Of a stretch of DNA of 64,000 nt, positions 53,090-63,059 are shown piece after piece; the first letter of the stretch is position 1, and the number at the start of each line of letters is the position of its first letter. A program made the position numbers and the translations under genes. The notes under the pieces are model-generated. The model did not search any database, was not told where the DNA came from, and saw nothing but the letters and a program-made list of their open reading frames with translations. This DNA is from Branchipolynoe longqiensis (Eukaryota > Annelida > Polychaeta > Phyllodocida > Polynoidae): NCBI GenBank assembly GCA_030323885.1, contig CM059199.1, positions 43,709,347 through 43,773,346 of the forward strand, in the 5' to 3' direction.

Positions 53090-53542
53090 GGGGGGCGGGT
53101 GGCGGAGCGTGCGAGGGGAGAGGGAAGCAAGGAGGAGGGGCAAGGGGGGGGGGGTAGGAGGAGAGCGGGGAGGGGAGCGGGGAGGGGAGCGGGGAGGGGA
53201 GCGGGGAGGGGAGCGGGGAGGGGAGCGGGGAGGGGAGCGGGGAGGGGAGAGGGCAGAGGAGAGGGCAGAGGAGAGGGCAGAGGAGAGGGCAGAGGAGAGG
53301 GCAGGCAATATGGGAGAGGGCAGATGGGAGAGGGGATAGGAGAGGGCAGAGGGAGAGGGCAGATGGGCAGATGGAGAGGCAGGGGGAGAGATGGGAGAGG
53401 GCAGATGGGAGAGGCATGAGGGGAGAGGGCAGATGGGAGAGGGCAGATGGGAGAGGGCAGATGGGAGAGGGCAGATGGGAGAGGGCAGATGGGAGGGAAA
53501 CACGGGGGGAGGGGACGGGGAAGGGGGGAGGGGGGGGGGGGG

Positions 53543-53576
<34 letters not shown>

Positions 53577-53745
53577 ACGGGGGGGAGGGAACGGGGGGAA
53601 CGGACGGGGGGGAGGAGGGAACAGGGGGAGGAAGGGGGGGGGGGGGAGGAACGGGGGGGAGGGGGGGGGGGGGGGGGGGGGGGGGGGACGGGGGGGGAGG
53701 GAACGGGGGGGGGGGGGGGGGGCGGGGGGGGGGGGGGGGTTGGAT
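53090..53745. repeat. G-rich arrays grading into poly-G
   Basis: 12-bp GAGGGGAGCGGG units (53163-53240), 12-bp AGAGGAGAGGGC units (53250-53300), 14-bp GGGAGAGGGCAGAT units (53400-53490), then almost pure G to 53740 broken by A or C. Extreme G-quadruplex potential. The poly-G length in the assembly is unlikely to be exact. Confidence 0.9.
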
Positions 53746-54590
53746 GGATTCTGCTCTGTGCAGGTGATGTAGTTCCCTGACGTGGCGATAAGGGGGCGCA
53801 GCGTGCAGACGGCGGTGGTGTAGTGAAGTGGGACGAGCGGTGGGGGGGGGGGGGGAACAAACGAGGCTACCTGGCCTCGCTCTGACAGGCGTCTGCTAGG
53901 ACCAACGTACTAACATTAGTAACAAATTACAGTACAGGTGTACTAATATTAAACATAAGCAGTGTACTGAACCTTTATTTGTCTGGAAAAGTGACTAAAG
54001 AGCAAATGATGCAATATTACCGGAACAAGCGTCACGTCATACGGAATAGTCGTAGCTAGGATTATTTGGTTGTGTCATGAGGTGAGCCTGAGACCGCTCT
54101 GTAAAGTCTATTTGCAACATTAACAGGGCGTCCCCGAGGAATGTACGAGATGATCGTGAAGCGTCCGCCGTCGTCAGTCAGCGTTTGGTGGGCGCAGGCT
54201 TGTAGCCGGGGACAAGATTGCCATCGTACATCCGGGCAACAACGGCCCCCTGATGATCACACAATGATCGAAATGTCTCGGGGTTGGCGGTGATGGTGGT
54301 GGTGGTGGGGTGGGTGGGTGGGGGTTACTTCAACACAATAGTAAGAAGACAAAGGAACAGGTGGCTGCAGCAAACCCCACGGAAAGCCTAAACAAGTAAA
54401 AGAGAATATATATATATATGTGGAAGGATATATATAACTCACCTACACGCACACATATATATATAATATATATCTATATATCTATATATATAACTATATA
54501 TATGTGATATATAATTAATTATATGAGTATAAACTGGGCGGAGTAGGCTCGTGCTATTTATTATATTTTATTATATTATTTATTTGTCAT
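53746..54590. other. non-genic stretch
   Basis: Unique-looking DNA with CpG-richer parts near 53770-53825 and 54130-54240, a GGTGGT run at 54290-54325, and TA runs at 54405-54500. No gene. Confidence 0.35.
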
Positions 54591-55277
54591 GCTTTTATTT
54601 CGCCAAATTTTGGACCATTCTGCCATTTATGGCGGTCCTGTGCGGGTCCAGGATAGTTTGTCGTCCCCCCATGCCGGGTCATATGCCATTCGGCCGGCGT
54701 GTGTGTCACATGAGCTTGATTTGAAAACTTTTACGGGTAGGGCTATCTATTTGCTCGGCCAAGGGCCTCGGTTAAATAAACTAGGCTTCCCACCACTCCC
54801 CGTTCTGTTGTTCCTTACTAGGGCGTATCCCACCTTATATGTATCATAATGCTTTCCAACCGAGTGGTGAAACCCACCCCGAGAAGAGGGGGGTGAGGTG
54901 CAGGCTGGTTGCCCCCCCTCACCTGAAGGCGGGGCGGGGCGCAGGGTGGAGGGAGGGAGGAAGCACTACAGAGCATATTACACATGATAAAGAGTTTATC
55001 ACTATCCATATCTCGATATATAATGACATAAATATATATGTGTATATTTATATTTACATGGATGTCGGTGTGTTCTTAGACAATTTTTTGTTAAAGACAC
55101 CAAAGGACAGACACATGGGACATTACCGTCTGGTACCGTTTGGTAGGCCTAATGTTGACTAGTTAATTTGGGAAGCATGACCAAATGTTGGCAGTATAGT
55201 CTTCAGCAGTAATATATTCTTTTAAATCTGCCTAGTATCCCATTGTATGCAGCAAATTGCATGCAACAATTGCTTAC
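54591..55277. other. non-genic stretch with unrecognised short frame
   Basis: An 86-codon frame at 54589-54849 has no recognisable domain. MITE-3-like words (ATCTGCCTAGTATCCCATTG) appear at 55225-55275, just left of MITE-5, and again right of it at 55720-55750, so MITE-5 probably sits in an old MITE-3. Confidence 0.35.
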
Positions 55278-55716
55278 TAATGCCCGGCACACACCTCCCG
55301 TATAAAACCTAAAACTGCATGTTTCGCGATTAAGTTAGAGTTTTAGTCGGTTCCAATCTTTAGGTGTGTGACACCCTAATGCCTCGCACAGACCTCCCGT
55401 ATATGATTCACGCGCTAAGACTTGGATGGCAAACGGACAGTGGGTATCACACATATACCATATAAGATACGACTGACCACTCACATATACAGTTTCTCGA
55501 ACGGCCGATTCGTTTTTCGAATGTCTTGCGATTCGAGTCCTAAGCACTAAAACTGAGTTTTAAGTCATGAATCAGAAGCATTAGCAGTCGGTATATGTGT
55601 GTTGTCCCTGTTGTCAGTTTTAGTCGGGAAACGGGATGGATCGGGTTGTGACGGGTCGCATCGGGCAGTCAGTTTTAGCACATGAATCATATACGGGAGG
55701 TGTGTGCCAGGCATAA
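55278..55716. mobile_element. MITE-5, complex copy
   Basis: The outer ends TAATGCCCGGCACACACCTC and GGAGGTGTGTGCCAGGCATA are inverted. A second left end (TAATGCCTCGCACAGACCTC) begins at 55377 inside it. The interior has CGAATCGGCC-type words as in 22705-22990. Confidence 0.65.
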
Positions 55717-55987
55717 GTCACTTAGTAATTGCACTAGTATCCAAGTGGCACCTAGCGACTCAATGGCGGATGGATATATAGATGGTTGGCAGTCCACCCG
55801 AATTAGGATGGTAGACTTTCATAGTCGGACCTTGCCGTATATAACCTAACTGACCGGTAGCCATCGGTAGTTCTCGATGAGCCATCACGCTGTCCACTTT
55901 GCACGAATGCTTCTTAAAGAATCAACAGGTGAAAATGATGTACAGTGGTTTTTTTTAAGCGGTATACTCCGATGAAAACATTTGGTT

Positions 55988-56100
55988 ACGAAGTGGCAAG
56001 TATCAATTTTATAAATCATTGGTTTGACTCAACCGGGAACCGAAAACGCGATCTCCCGCACGGAAAGCCTGCGCTCTACCGATTCGGTCACGGCGTCAGG
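55988..56100 (-). mobile_element. SINE-A head and front body
   Basis: GTGGCAAGTATCAATTTTAT to CTACCGATTCGGTCACGGCG on the reverse strand. The 3' two thirds are missing. Confidence 0.7.
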
Positions 56101-56159
56101 TCGAGCCAGGAAAATGTGTAGGGCACACGGCCGGCCCGTCTGTCCATACGCAGCCCACA

Positions 56160-56335
56160 CGCCCTTCATTGTCGGGAGACTTACGGCAGTCGCGCGCAGA
56201 ACCGGAAGTCGACATGCGCGTCACGCCGACAGCCGGAAGCGAGCCCTGCCGTGACTTCCTGTCATCAGCGCGGCCTGCGCATGCGCGTCGCTTTGTTCCG
56301 GACCCGATAATAGCTGCAGAGAGCGCGCGGGAGGC
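56160..56335. promoter_or_regulatory. CpG-rich patch with three ETS sites and an NRF1 palindrome
   Basis: ACCGGAAGTC (56201-56210), GCCGGAAGC (56232-56240), ACTTCCTGTC (56253 on, reversed ETS) and TGCGCATGCGCG (56276-56287). Clustering of ETS and NRF1 sites in CpG DNA is characteristic of animal housekeeping promoters. The minisatellite starts about 50 bp downstream; no exon was identified. Confidence 0.45.
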
Positions 56336-56665
56336 AGAGATGGAGGGTGAGGGAGGCTGGGATCGATGGTGAGGCAGGCGGAGATCGAGGGCGAGCAGGC
56401 GGAGATCGAGGACGAGGGAAGAGGAGATTGAGGGCGAGGGAAACTGAGATGGAGGGTGAGGAAGGCTGAGATCGAGGGCGAGGCAGGCGGAGATCGAGGG
56501 CGAGCAGGCGGAGATCGAGGGCGAGGGAAGCGGAGATGGAGGGTGAGAGAGGCTGAGATGGAGGGTGAGATGGAGGGCGAGGGAGAGGGAGAGCGAGCCG
56601 GGATGAGGGTGAGGAAGAGCGAGGGCGAGCCCGAGGGCGGGCGGCGAGAGCGAGAGTGAGAGACG
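56336..56665. repeat. ~25-bp minisatellite (GGCGGAGATCGAGGGCGAG)
   Basis: GGCGGAGATCGAGGGCGAGC-like units with A/T variants (GGCTGAGATGGAGGGTGAG) repeat about twelve times. Confidence 0.8.
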
Positions 56666-56832
56666 GAGGATGAGAGCGAGTGTGAGGGAGAGTGAGAGCA
56701 ATGGCGATGGTGATGACGAACAACGATTGTCCTTTTATTGTGTGTGTCGGATTCAGATTTATTTCGGAGAGATTTTTGTATTTCCTGTGTGTATCTACAT
56801 AGACCCCTTTCCATGTTTACAAACATTGTGTA

Positions 56833-57323
56833 TGCACACGCAGCTTGGCTGCAGAAAGAAGGCACACTGCCATTGAGTTTGCTGATATGTGCAGTGTAAA
56901 ACATTAGTTTTATTCCAAATTAATAGAAATCCAGAACCCAAACATATGAATTTAATGTACGCTGTTTGGTAGGCCTGTTATCTGTTTGTGTGCCAAATGG
57001 TTTGTGTCTAAGTGGTGTGGTCTTAGAGATATTTCACTTTTTATGTATGAAGATCGCTCACGGCCATTGACAATGCATTGAGTTTGCCGATACGCGCACT
57101 GCAAAATGTCAATTTTGTTCAAAATTGATAGAAAGGCAGAATCCTAACCTTATAAATTTAAGAGAATCTGTTCAGTGAATATGTTTTCTATGTGTCTTCC
57201 AAGCAGTTTGTGTCTAGGTGGTGTGGTTTTAGAGATTTTTCACTTTTTCTGTATGAAGATTGCTCATCGACATTGAATTTGCAGTGTGACCATGTGCCAT
57301 TCTGCAGCCAAGCAGCATGCGCA
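56833..57323. mobile_element. MITE-10: inverted ends around a duplicated 200-bp unit
   Basis: TGCACACGCAGCTTGGCTGC (56833 on) is matched by the inverted GCAGCCAAGCAGCATGCGCA (ending 57323). Inside, 56871-57075 and 57076-57270 are tandem diverged copies. They share CATTGAGTTTGC, TGGTTTGTGTCTAAGTGGTG-like and TATGAAGATCGCTCA-like blocks. A third unit starts at 57271 and breaks off. Confidence 0.7.
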
Positions 57324-57589
57324 CTGACCTAAGTACCCATACCTACGTCATATGAAATAGGTCTATATGTCGCGCCAACACCAACACCAACAAGAACACC
57401 AACAACAACTGGAACACAATACAAAAAAACTCAACGCAAGCCCCATTAAAACAGACCCTGTCCTGATTTGTGAAGATAGACGAGATGATGAAAGTGCCTC
57501 AGCATAATACGCAAATGCGCCTGCCCAGCTCACCATGGAGAAAGTGGCGGGAAGGAGTTCTGCAAACAAAAAGATGGAGATATGTAAAT

Positions 57590-57730
57590 AATTAGTGGCC
57601 TTCCCAGCATGCGACGCGCGCAGCTGCCCCTAGGGAGACGCCTGCGCGCGATGACAGGGATAATGTCTCGATAATTAGACAACAATTAAAGCTAATTAGA
57701 ACTGGTTATTTGCATAACACCTGCAAGGAG
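57590..57730. promoter_or_regulatory. candidate enhancer: clustered homeodomain and POU-type sites
   Basis: GATAATTAGACAACAATTAA, AGCTAATTAGAACTGG, TTATTTGCATAACACCTGC (octamer-like ATTTGCAT and an E2-box CACCTG) and GTAAATAATTAG lie within 140 bp of non-repeat DNA. Dense, varied motifs in unique sequence are suggestive only. Confidence 0.3.
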
Positions 57731-57789
57731 GCTTTGGCCCGGCTCCCGCACCGGCCTCTATCTGTCTGTGTGTGTCTGTCTGTGTGTCC

Positions 57790-57895
57790 CTCGCTGCACC
57801 CCCCCCCCCCCCCACACCGCTCCTCCCCGTCACCGTCACCGTTACCGTCCCCGTCACCGTCACCGTCACCGTCACCGTCACCGTCTCCGCTCGCT
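57790..57895. repeat. poly-C and (CACCGT)n hexamer run
   Basis: A C run at 57799-57813 is followed by about ten CACCGT units with TACCGT or CCCCGT variants. Confidence 0.85.
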
Positions 57896-58009
57896 CCCCT
57901 CCGGCCGCGCATGCTCTGTAATCATCGGTTGCCGTGAGCGATGCACAGCGGTGCCCGGGGCCTGGCTGGCTAGCTAGCAGCATCTTACTCACGGCAGTTA
58001 AAGAGATAT

Positions 58010-58330
58010 GTTCCTACGTCATGTGATTACCCCCAGCGTCCCGTATTGATTGCGCATGCGCACCTGTGAGAGCCTTATTAGAAGCCGGTCGCGCGTGCGA
58101 ACACACACACACATACACACACATACACATACAAAGTAGCGAGCGGGCAGTGAGATCTGCTATCTGCACGACTTCGATTAGTTCACAGAGCTGATTGGTC
58201 TCAGACGGTCAGGTGACGCCTGACATTGTGTGACGTAAGCAGCACGCGCCATGAGTGATGTAGGTGGTATGACGTCACGTGGTGGGGTGGGGGAATGTGT
58301 GTGTGTGGGGGGGGGGGGAGTCGTGTATAA
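58010..58330. promoter_or_regulatory. promoter-like patch with NRF1 and CRE/E-box
   Basis: TGCGCATGCGCA at 58051-58062 is a perfect NRF1 palindrome. TGACGTCACGTG at 58270-58281 fuses a CRE and an E-box. TGTGTGACGTAAGC lies at about 58227, and GTCAGGTGACGCCTGAC near 58208 is a hairpin. The sequence is not repeated elsewhere in the window. No exon was recognised. Confidence 0.4.
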
Positions 58331-58394
58331 CCGCCATTTGTGAAAGTGACGGTTAGGGTATATTGTAAACAAACAAATGGTAGACAAACATGTG

Positions 58395-58706
58395 TTACAT
58401 GAGTTGGACTCTCGTCTCCCTTTTGGAGTGATTGTGGGTTCGAATCATGGTCAAGTCAAAGCAATGACATAAATATTGACAATTGTTACTTTCTAGGCAA
58501 GCACTCGGCATTATTAGGATAAGGCAAGGACTGATTGGCTCAGTGTCGGGAAAATTTGAGTGAGTGGGATATCAGGTCATGGTGCGGGTGTCCCAGTATA
58601 GGAGAGCACCATGCAGTCGCCATGAGTGGACACTGTCACAAGTCGGTACATGTCCTGATATGATCTCAGATATTGCCAGGATGGAAAACCCCAACAATCA
58701 ACCAAG
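58395..58706 (+). mobile_element. SINE-A, old copy
   Basis: GATTGTGGGTTCGAATCATG (box B), GGGAAAATTTGAGTGAGTGG, CACTGTCACAAGTCGGTACA and GCCAGGATGGAAAACCCC in SINE-A order. The head is shortened. Confidence 0.75.
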
Positions 58707-59000
58707 GTATAATACTTAGAGCTATACTATAGAAAATTGCCTGGTTATTTCAGGATCTACTGTAACTAAACCATGCACTATTGTAAAATATTCCGATAAT
58801 GATGCATTGGTGGGGGAATGCAAATGTTCTATTTGGGAAACAGGTATACATGGCCAGGTGCATACATGTGTTTATGTAGTTGCTGGTGGTGCTTGATTGA
58901 TAGGTAAATGGACATTGTGGTGCTAGTAAGATAGTGTTTAAGGGGCACTCAGAGCCCTACACACTGGCCCTCCCCCCTCTGCTAGTCAGCTGGCCAGGGG
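58707..59000. other. no recognised feature
   Basis: Unique-looking non-coding sequence. Confidence 0.3.
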
Positions 59001-59009
59001 ACCCACACA

Positions 59010-59240
59010 CACCTCTTGGTGGTGGTGGGCAGATTACTGTAACCATGGGGACCAGGAATGTTTGTTTCTCATTGGTGGAGCTAGAAATGCTTGTTTGTCA
59101 TTGGGAGAATGGAGTGCGGTGATACACTATACTGGATCCATATCCCATATAAATAATAAACCAGAGGGCTTGACTCTCTCTCTCTCTTCTTTCACACGTT
59201 ATACTCTTCCTTTCTCTTTGCCTGTATTGACTTCACTATA
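59010..59240 (+). promoter_or_regulatory. LTR-like promoter segment, second copy
   Basis: TCTCATTGGTGGAGCTAGAA, then CCATATAAATAATAAACCAG and a CTCTCTCTCT leader. The layout parallels 12420-12600. No internal element lies beside it. Confidence 0.3.
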
Positions 59241-59299
59241 GCCTACCTACACAACCACAGATTCAAGCCATGGACTTTACACTATGTTGAATGAATCGG

Positions 59300-59510
59300 G
59301 TCTCATCAGCTGGGATGTCTGAATCAATTGAACACCCACGCCTCGTGTGGAGGCCGTCGTTTCCAACCATTACTAATCCAAAGCTATGACTTAGCAACAG
59401 TTATGCTTATTTCGTAACCTACATTGGCACTTGGCATTTCTAGACCAGGACAAGGCTCAGTGGAATGAGGCAGACAATTATTGTTGGTGATTGCCAATGC
59501 TCACCAAAAT
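59300..59510 (+). mobile_element. possible old SINE-A-like head
   Basis: GCTGGGATGTCTGAATCAAT, then CTATGACTTAGCAACAGTTA and GGCACTTGGCATTTCTAGAC follow the SINE-A order with many changes. Confidence 0.35.
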
Positions 59511-59551
59511 ATAGTCTCTCCGGATTGTCTTTGTTACATGCATTGATTGCT

Positions 59552-59915
59552 TGAAGTTGCATAGTCCGATGGTTTTGAGTTTCCGTCATTTTCTGAGTTA
59601 AATATATTAAATTGATTGTTACACTTATAGCCTCCCTTACTTTAATTTGAAGTAACTTTTATTTTAAATGTCTAACTTTTAAAATATTTGAAGTGCAGCC
59701 ATCCACAAATAATCTTGGCAAGCACGCCAAAGCTCTGACACCATAGGCTTCTACAGTAACCGGTTCTATTATTTTAAATTGGCCCTGTATGCCCTTCTAT
59801 ATGGCGACAAGTGCTTAATAGGTGCACCACTATCTAATTTGGATATGTAGAATCATATATGGATAATTGTTTTGGTTTTGAAAATTTGATGTTTTCATCG
59901 GACTATGCAGCTTTA
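59552..59915 (+). mobile_element. MITE-3, complete copy (364 bp)
   Basis: GAAGTTGCATAGTCCGATGG at the left and CATCGGACTATGCAGCTTTAA at the right. The interior is colinear with 16801-17161, but the left TTAA is altered to TTGA. Confidence 0.75.
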
Positions 59916-59975
59916 AGTGAGATATGGATTACATGGTGACCAGCACTTATCCCTGATGATGGTGTGGGGGCGGGA

Positions 59976-60205
59976 AGGTTGGTTGGTTGATTGTTGGAGG
60001 GTTACGTCCTGGCAACATCTGAGGTCATATTTTGATGGGGTGGAGGAAGGTGGTTGCTGGGTGTGGTGTGGGATGGGACTGGCTCTTGGTTGGGGAAGGG
60101 GGTGTGGTTGTGGGTATGGGTGTGGGTGTGGGTGGGGGTGGGTGTGGGGGTGGGGGTGGGGTGGGGGTGGGGGTGGGGGTGGGGTGGTGGTGGGGGTTGG
60201 CTCTT
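59976..60205. repeat. SINE-A 3' stub followed by GGGTGTGGGTGGGGG array
   Basis: TTGGTTGGTTGATTGTTGGA to ACATCTGAGGTCATATTTTG (59976-60038) is a minus-strand SINE-A tail. 60050-60200 is a G/T array with G-quadruplex potential. Confidence 0.7.
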
Positions 60206-60892
60206 GATTTTGTGTTCTAGAGTGCCCTATTACTCGGCTCCCTACCCAGCCAGCCACACGCACACTCACAGTCACACCAATACACACACACAACCTCCCG
60301 CCACCCAGGTGGACGTGCGTGCCGCCCACAATGCCCGAGCCGGCGAGCAACTCCGAGTGGCTCACCGCGACATGCGGACCCCGAGTGAGTTATTGGTTCG
60401 TCTCGTGAGTGGCTCTTTGAGATCTGAAGTGTGTGTGTGCATGGGTGAGGGGCTGAGGGTGGTGGCGGCGGAGAGGGGGTGAGGGATGCATGTGTGTGGG
60501 GGGGGGGGGTGTAGGCGTAGTGGCGTGGTGAGCTCGTCATTTGTCCCATTGACCCTAAGCCTCACCCCCACCCACCCCACCCACACCCCATCAACACCCT
60601 AACCCCTACACCTACCCCAACCGCAACCCTCTCCCCCCCCCCCCCCCCAACCCGACCCAATCCGTATTTTCCCCTGACAGCATGCTCGATACCCCGGGGC
60701 TAAGGCGTGCTAGTGTTGTGTGTGCGCGCGCGTTTGTGTGTGGAGACAGAGAGTGGGGTAGGCTGGGGAAAGGGAGAGGAGAAAGGAGGGAGTTAGAGAG
60801 GGAGAAACAGATAATAGTGGGTTGGGGAAAGGGAGATGAGAGAGGAGGGAGAGAGATGTAGGGAAGAGTAGTGGACGAGAAGCTCTTTTTGA
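60206..60892. other. low-complexity CA, C-rich and AG-rich stretch
   Basis: CA-rich at 60250-60310, a more complex CpG part at 60310-60420, CCACCC runs with a C homopolymer at 60560-60650, and a GA-rich part at 60745-60870. No gene recognised. Confidence 0.4.
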
Positions 60893-61180
60893 GGTTTGTT
60901 GTTTTACATCCTAGCAACATATAAGGTCATATCAGGACAGGTACCGACTTGTGACAGGGCACTCTTATGGCAAGTGTATAGTGCTGCCCCACTGAGAAAT
61001 CAGGCCACCGGCACCATGACCCGATATCCCACTCAGTCACATGATCCTGACACTGAACTAACCAGTCCTTTCCCCACCCTATTAATGCTGAGGAAACGAC
61101 AAGTATCAATTTTAAAGTCATTGGTTTGACTCGACCTTCTGCATGCACAACCCGCGCTCTACCGATTAGGCCACCGCGCC
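60893..61180 (-). mobile_element. SINE-A, nearly full copy
   Basis: TTGTTGTTTTACATCCTAGC to CTACCGATTAGGCCACCGCG on the reverse strand. Part of the body around the GCCAGGCT block and box B is deleted. Confidence 0.8.
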
Positions 61181-61339
61181 CTGTGCGAGTAGCATTAAGC
61201 AAATATAAATATATTTTCACAAATTGAATTATTTTAATTGGCGTCCTCGAAAATACAGAATGTATCATAAATAAGTGTAGCGATTGTGGAATATATATAT
61301 TACTTGAAATTGCTTCCTCGAAAACACCTAATATTGTTC

Positions 61340-61620
61340 TCTGCACACAGTCAAAGACACAGACACGCAAGAAATGAAGCAATTAATAAATATCCAAGGA
61401 AGGGAGGAAAAGTGGCCGTGTGTTGCTCTGCTCGAGATCCTGCGGTGATTTGTCTCTCTCGGGCTGCTAATGCCACTCGAGTTAAAACCTGGTTCGGATG
61501 AGGGCTATTTATAAGCCTAATTAATGTCTCCTGCCTCCGAGGTATAAAAGCCCCATCATATGGATGACCTGTCGGGGGCTCGGGTTGCAGCCAGAGCCGG
61601 TATCAATATCGACGCATTTA
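61340..61620 (+). promoter_or_regulatory. candidate TATA-type core promoter in unique DNA
   Basis: GGTATAAAAGCCCC at 61541-61554 is a strong TATA box context. TTATAAGCCTAATTAATG lies 30 bp upstream with a homeodomain core, and GCTCGGGTTGCAGCC lies about 35 bp downstream. The region is not repeated in the window. No coding start could be supported downstream before the GT-rich array at 61630. Confidence 0.3.
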
Positions 61621-61624
61621 GCAG

Positions 61625-61870
61625 AATATTGACAGCGCTTTGGGTGTGTGGGGGATGGGTGTGGGGTGGGATGGATGTGGATTAGGTGTGGGGTGGGTGT
61701 GGAGTGTTGGCCGTTGATGCGCGCGGGTGTGTGTGCGGGTGAGTGTGTGTGTGTGAATGGGGTGTGTGGAGGTTCGAGGGGACATGTAGGATGTGTGGGT
61801 GTATGGGGGGTGTGTGGGGATGTGGTGTGTGGATGAGGTTGTGTATGTGGTGTGTGTGGATGTGGATGTT
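61625..61870. repeat. GT-rich low-complexity run
   Basis: GTGTGGGTG, GGGTGTGTGG and similar words, with G-rich strand bias. Confidence 0.75.
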
Positions 61871-62199
61871 GGATAACGGCGCTGTGCTAAAGGCATTGGT
61901 CCGCCTCAGTATGCGGTATTGCGCATAATATGCCGTCTGTTTATAATGATATGTATACAAGTAAATTAATTATGCAATTATGTCTTAATCTTAATTTTCT
62001 TGTATCCAATACCTTAACATCTACAACAAATATTTGTGTTAATGTCACTTGATAGCCCAATAGTCTTGTAGTTATACCATGCTTGTTTTTGGGGAGTTTT
62101 CAGTCGCATTGGTGCACTGAAGGCTGCAAATCTGCAGCACTGAATGGGCACCTCTGAAAGCAGTCCCATGTGGTCAGGAGTTGGCTTCCAATGGGTAGT
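61871..62199. other. no recognised feature
   Basis: AT-rich unique-looking sequence. Confidence 0.3.
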
Positions 62200-62209
62200 G
62201 ATCAGAGGA

Positions 62210-62252
62210 ATTGGGGGGGGGGGGGGGGGCAGGTGGGGGGGGGGGGGGGGAG
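62210..62252. repeat. poly-G tract
   Basis: Two G runs separated by GCAGGT. Confidence 0.9.
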
Positions 62253-62309
62253 GAGGAAGGAAAAAGGCAGCCTAAGAGCCAAACCACAGTCCTCTGAGAC
62301 AGCCGGGGG

Positions 62310-62495
62310 AGGCTGGGTGGTTGGTGTAGTTTTACGCCCCAGTAAGACCTTGGGCCATACCGGGACGTGCATCTACTTATGACAGCATGCACTCATGGCA
62401 ACTTTATAGTGCTGCCCCACTGGGAAATCAGGCCGCTGGCACCATGACCTGATGTCCCACAGTGTCACATTATCCTGACACTGTGCACCCAGTCG
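62310..62495 (-). mobile_element. SINE-A 3' half
   Basis: GGTTGGTGTAGTTTTACGCC, GGACGTGCATCTACTTATGA, TATAGTGCTGCCCCACTGGG and CATTATCCTGACACTGTGCA on the reverse strand. Confidence 0.75.
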
Positions 62496-62509
62496 TTATA
62501 CCATGCTGT

Positions 62510-62595
62510 ATGTAATGTATCGAAGTTAGATGTGAAGCAAACTGACTTGGTTTAGAAAGTTTTATGTTTTTATCGGATTATCCAATTGAAATCAT
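62510..62595 (+). mobile_element. MITE-3 right-end fragment
   Basis: CTGACTTGGTTTAGAAAGTT, then TTTATCGGATTATCCAATTGA, an eroded MITE-3 end. Confidence 0.45.
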
Positions 62596-63055
62596 GGATT
62601 GATGTAAGCGATCAATTGTTAATAAATATGTGTCAGTGTGTTGATTATCACTTTAAGGCGATCAGAATCGTCCAGAGGGATTCCAACTGCACCCGGACAA
62701 ATGCTCTTCCCCAGCCACCCCCTCCTACTCCAACTGCCTCGTGTCTTTCCTGGTTTACTTGAAAGCAACATCCACTTTGCGATGTCCTCGATGCCTCCAG
62801 CACCACGTGTTTGGTGAAATGTAAATAATGTACATTGTGTGTAATATTGTAATCAGAATAGGACTAATCCGTGTCGTCCTCCTCACGCCCCCTCAAACCG
62901 TCACCCCCCCACCCCACCCCACCACTCTACCCACCCACATAGAAAGCAAGAATGGATGGGGTGTGGGTGTGTGTGGGTGAGTGGGTAGTTTGGGGTGAAG
63001 GTCACAGAGAGAGATGGGGCAGACCGATGGAGCTGAAACGGATACACTGCCACTG
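62596..63055. other. no recognised feature
   Basis: Unique-looking sequence with C-rich patches near 62905 and GTGTGGGTG words near 62960. Confidence 0.3.
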
Positions 63056-63059
63056 CTAT

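Noticed and set aside
53009..53860. Pro-rich frame opposite the poly-G region
   Set aside because: Product of G homopolymers whose assembled length is doubtful.
54589..54849. 86-codon frame
   Set aside because: No recognisable domain, length within chance for this composition, no splice or promoter support.
57363..57569. 68-codon minus-strand frame with a Cys/Trp-rich end
   Set aside because: The end is a CCAACA-type repeat read backwards and no domain was recognised.
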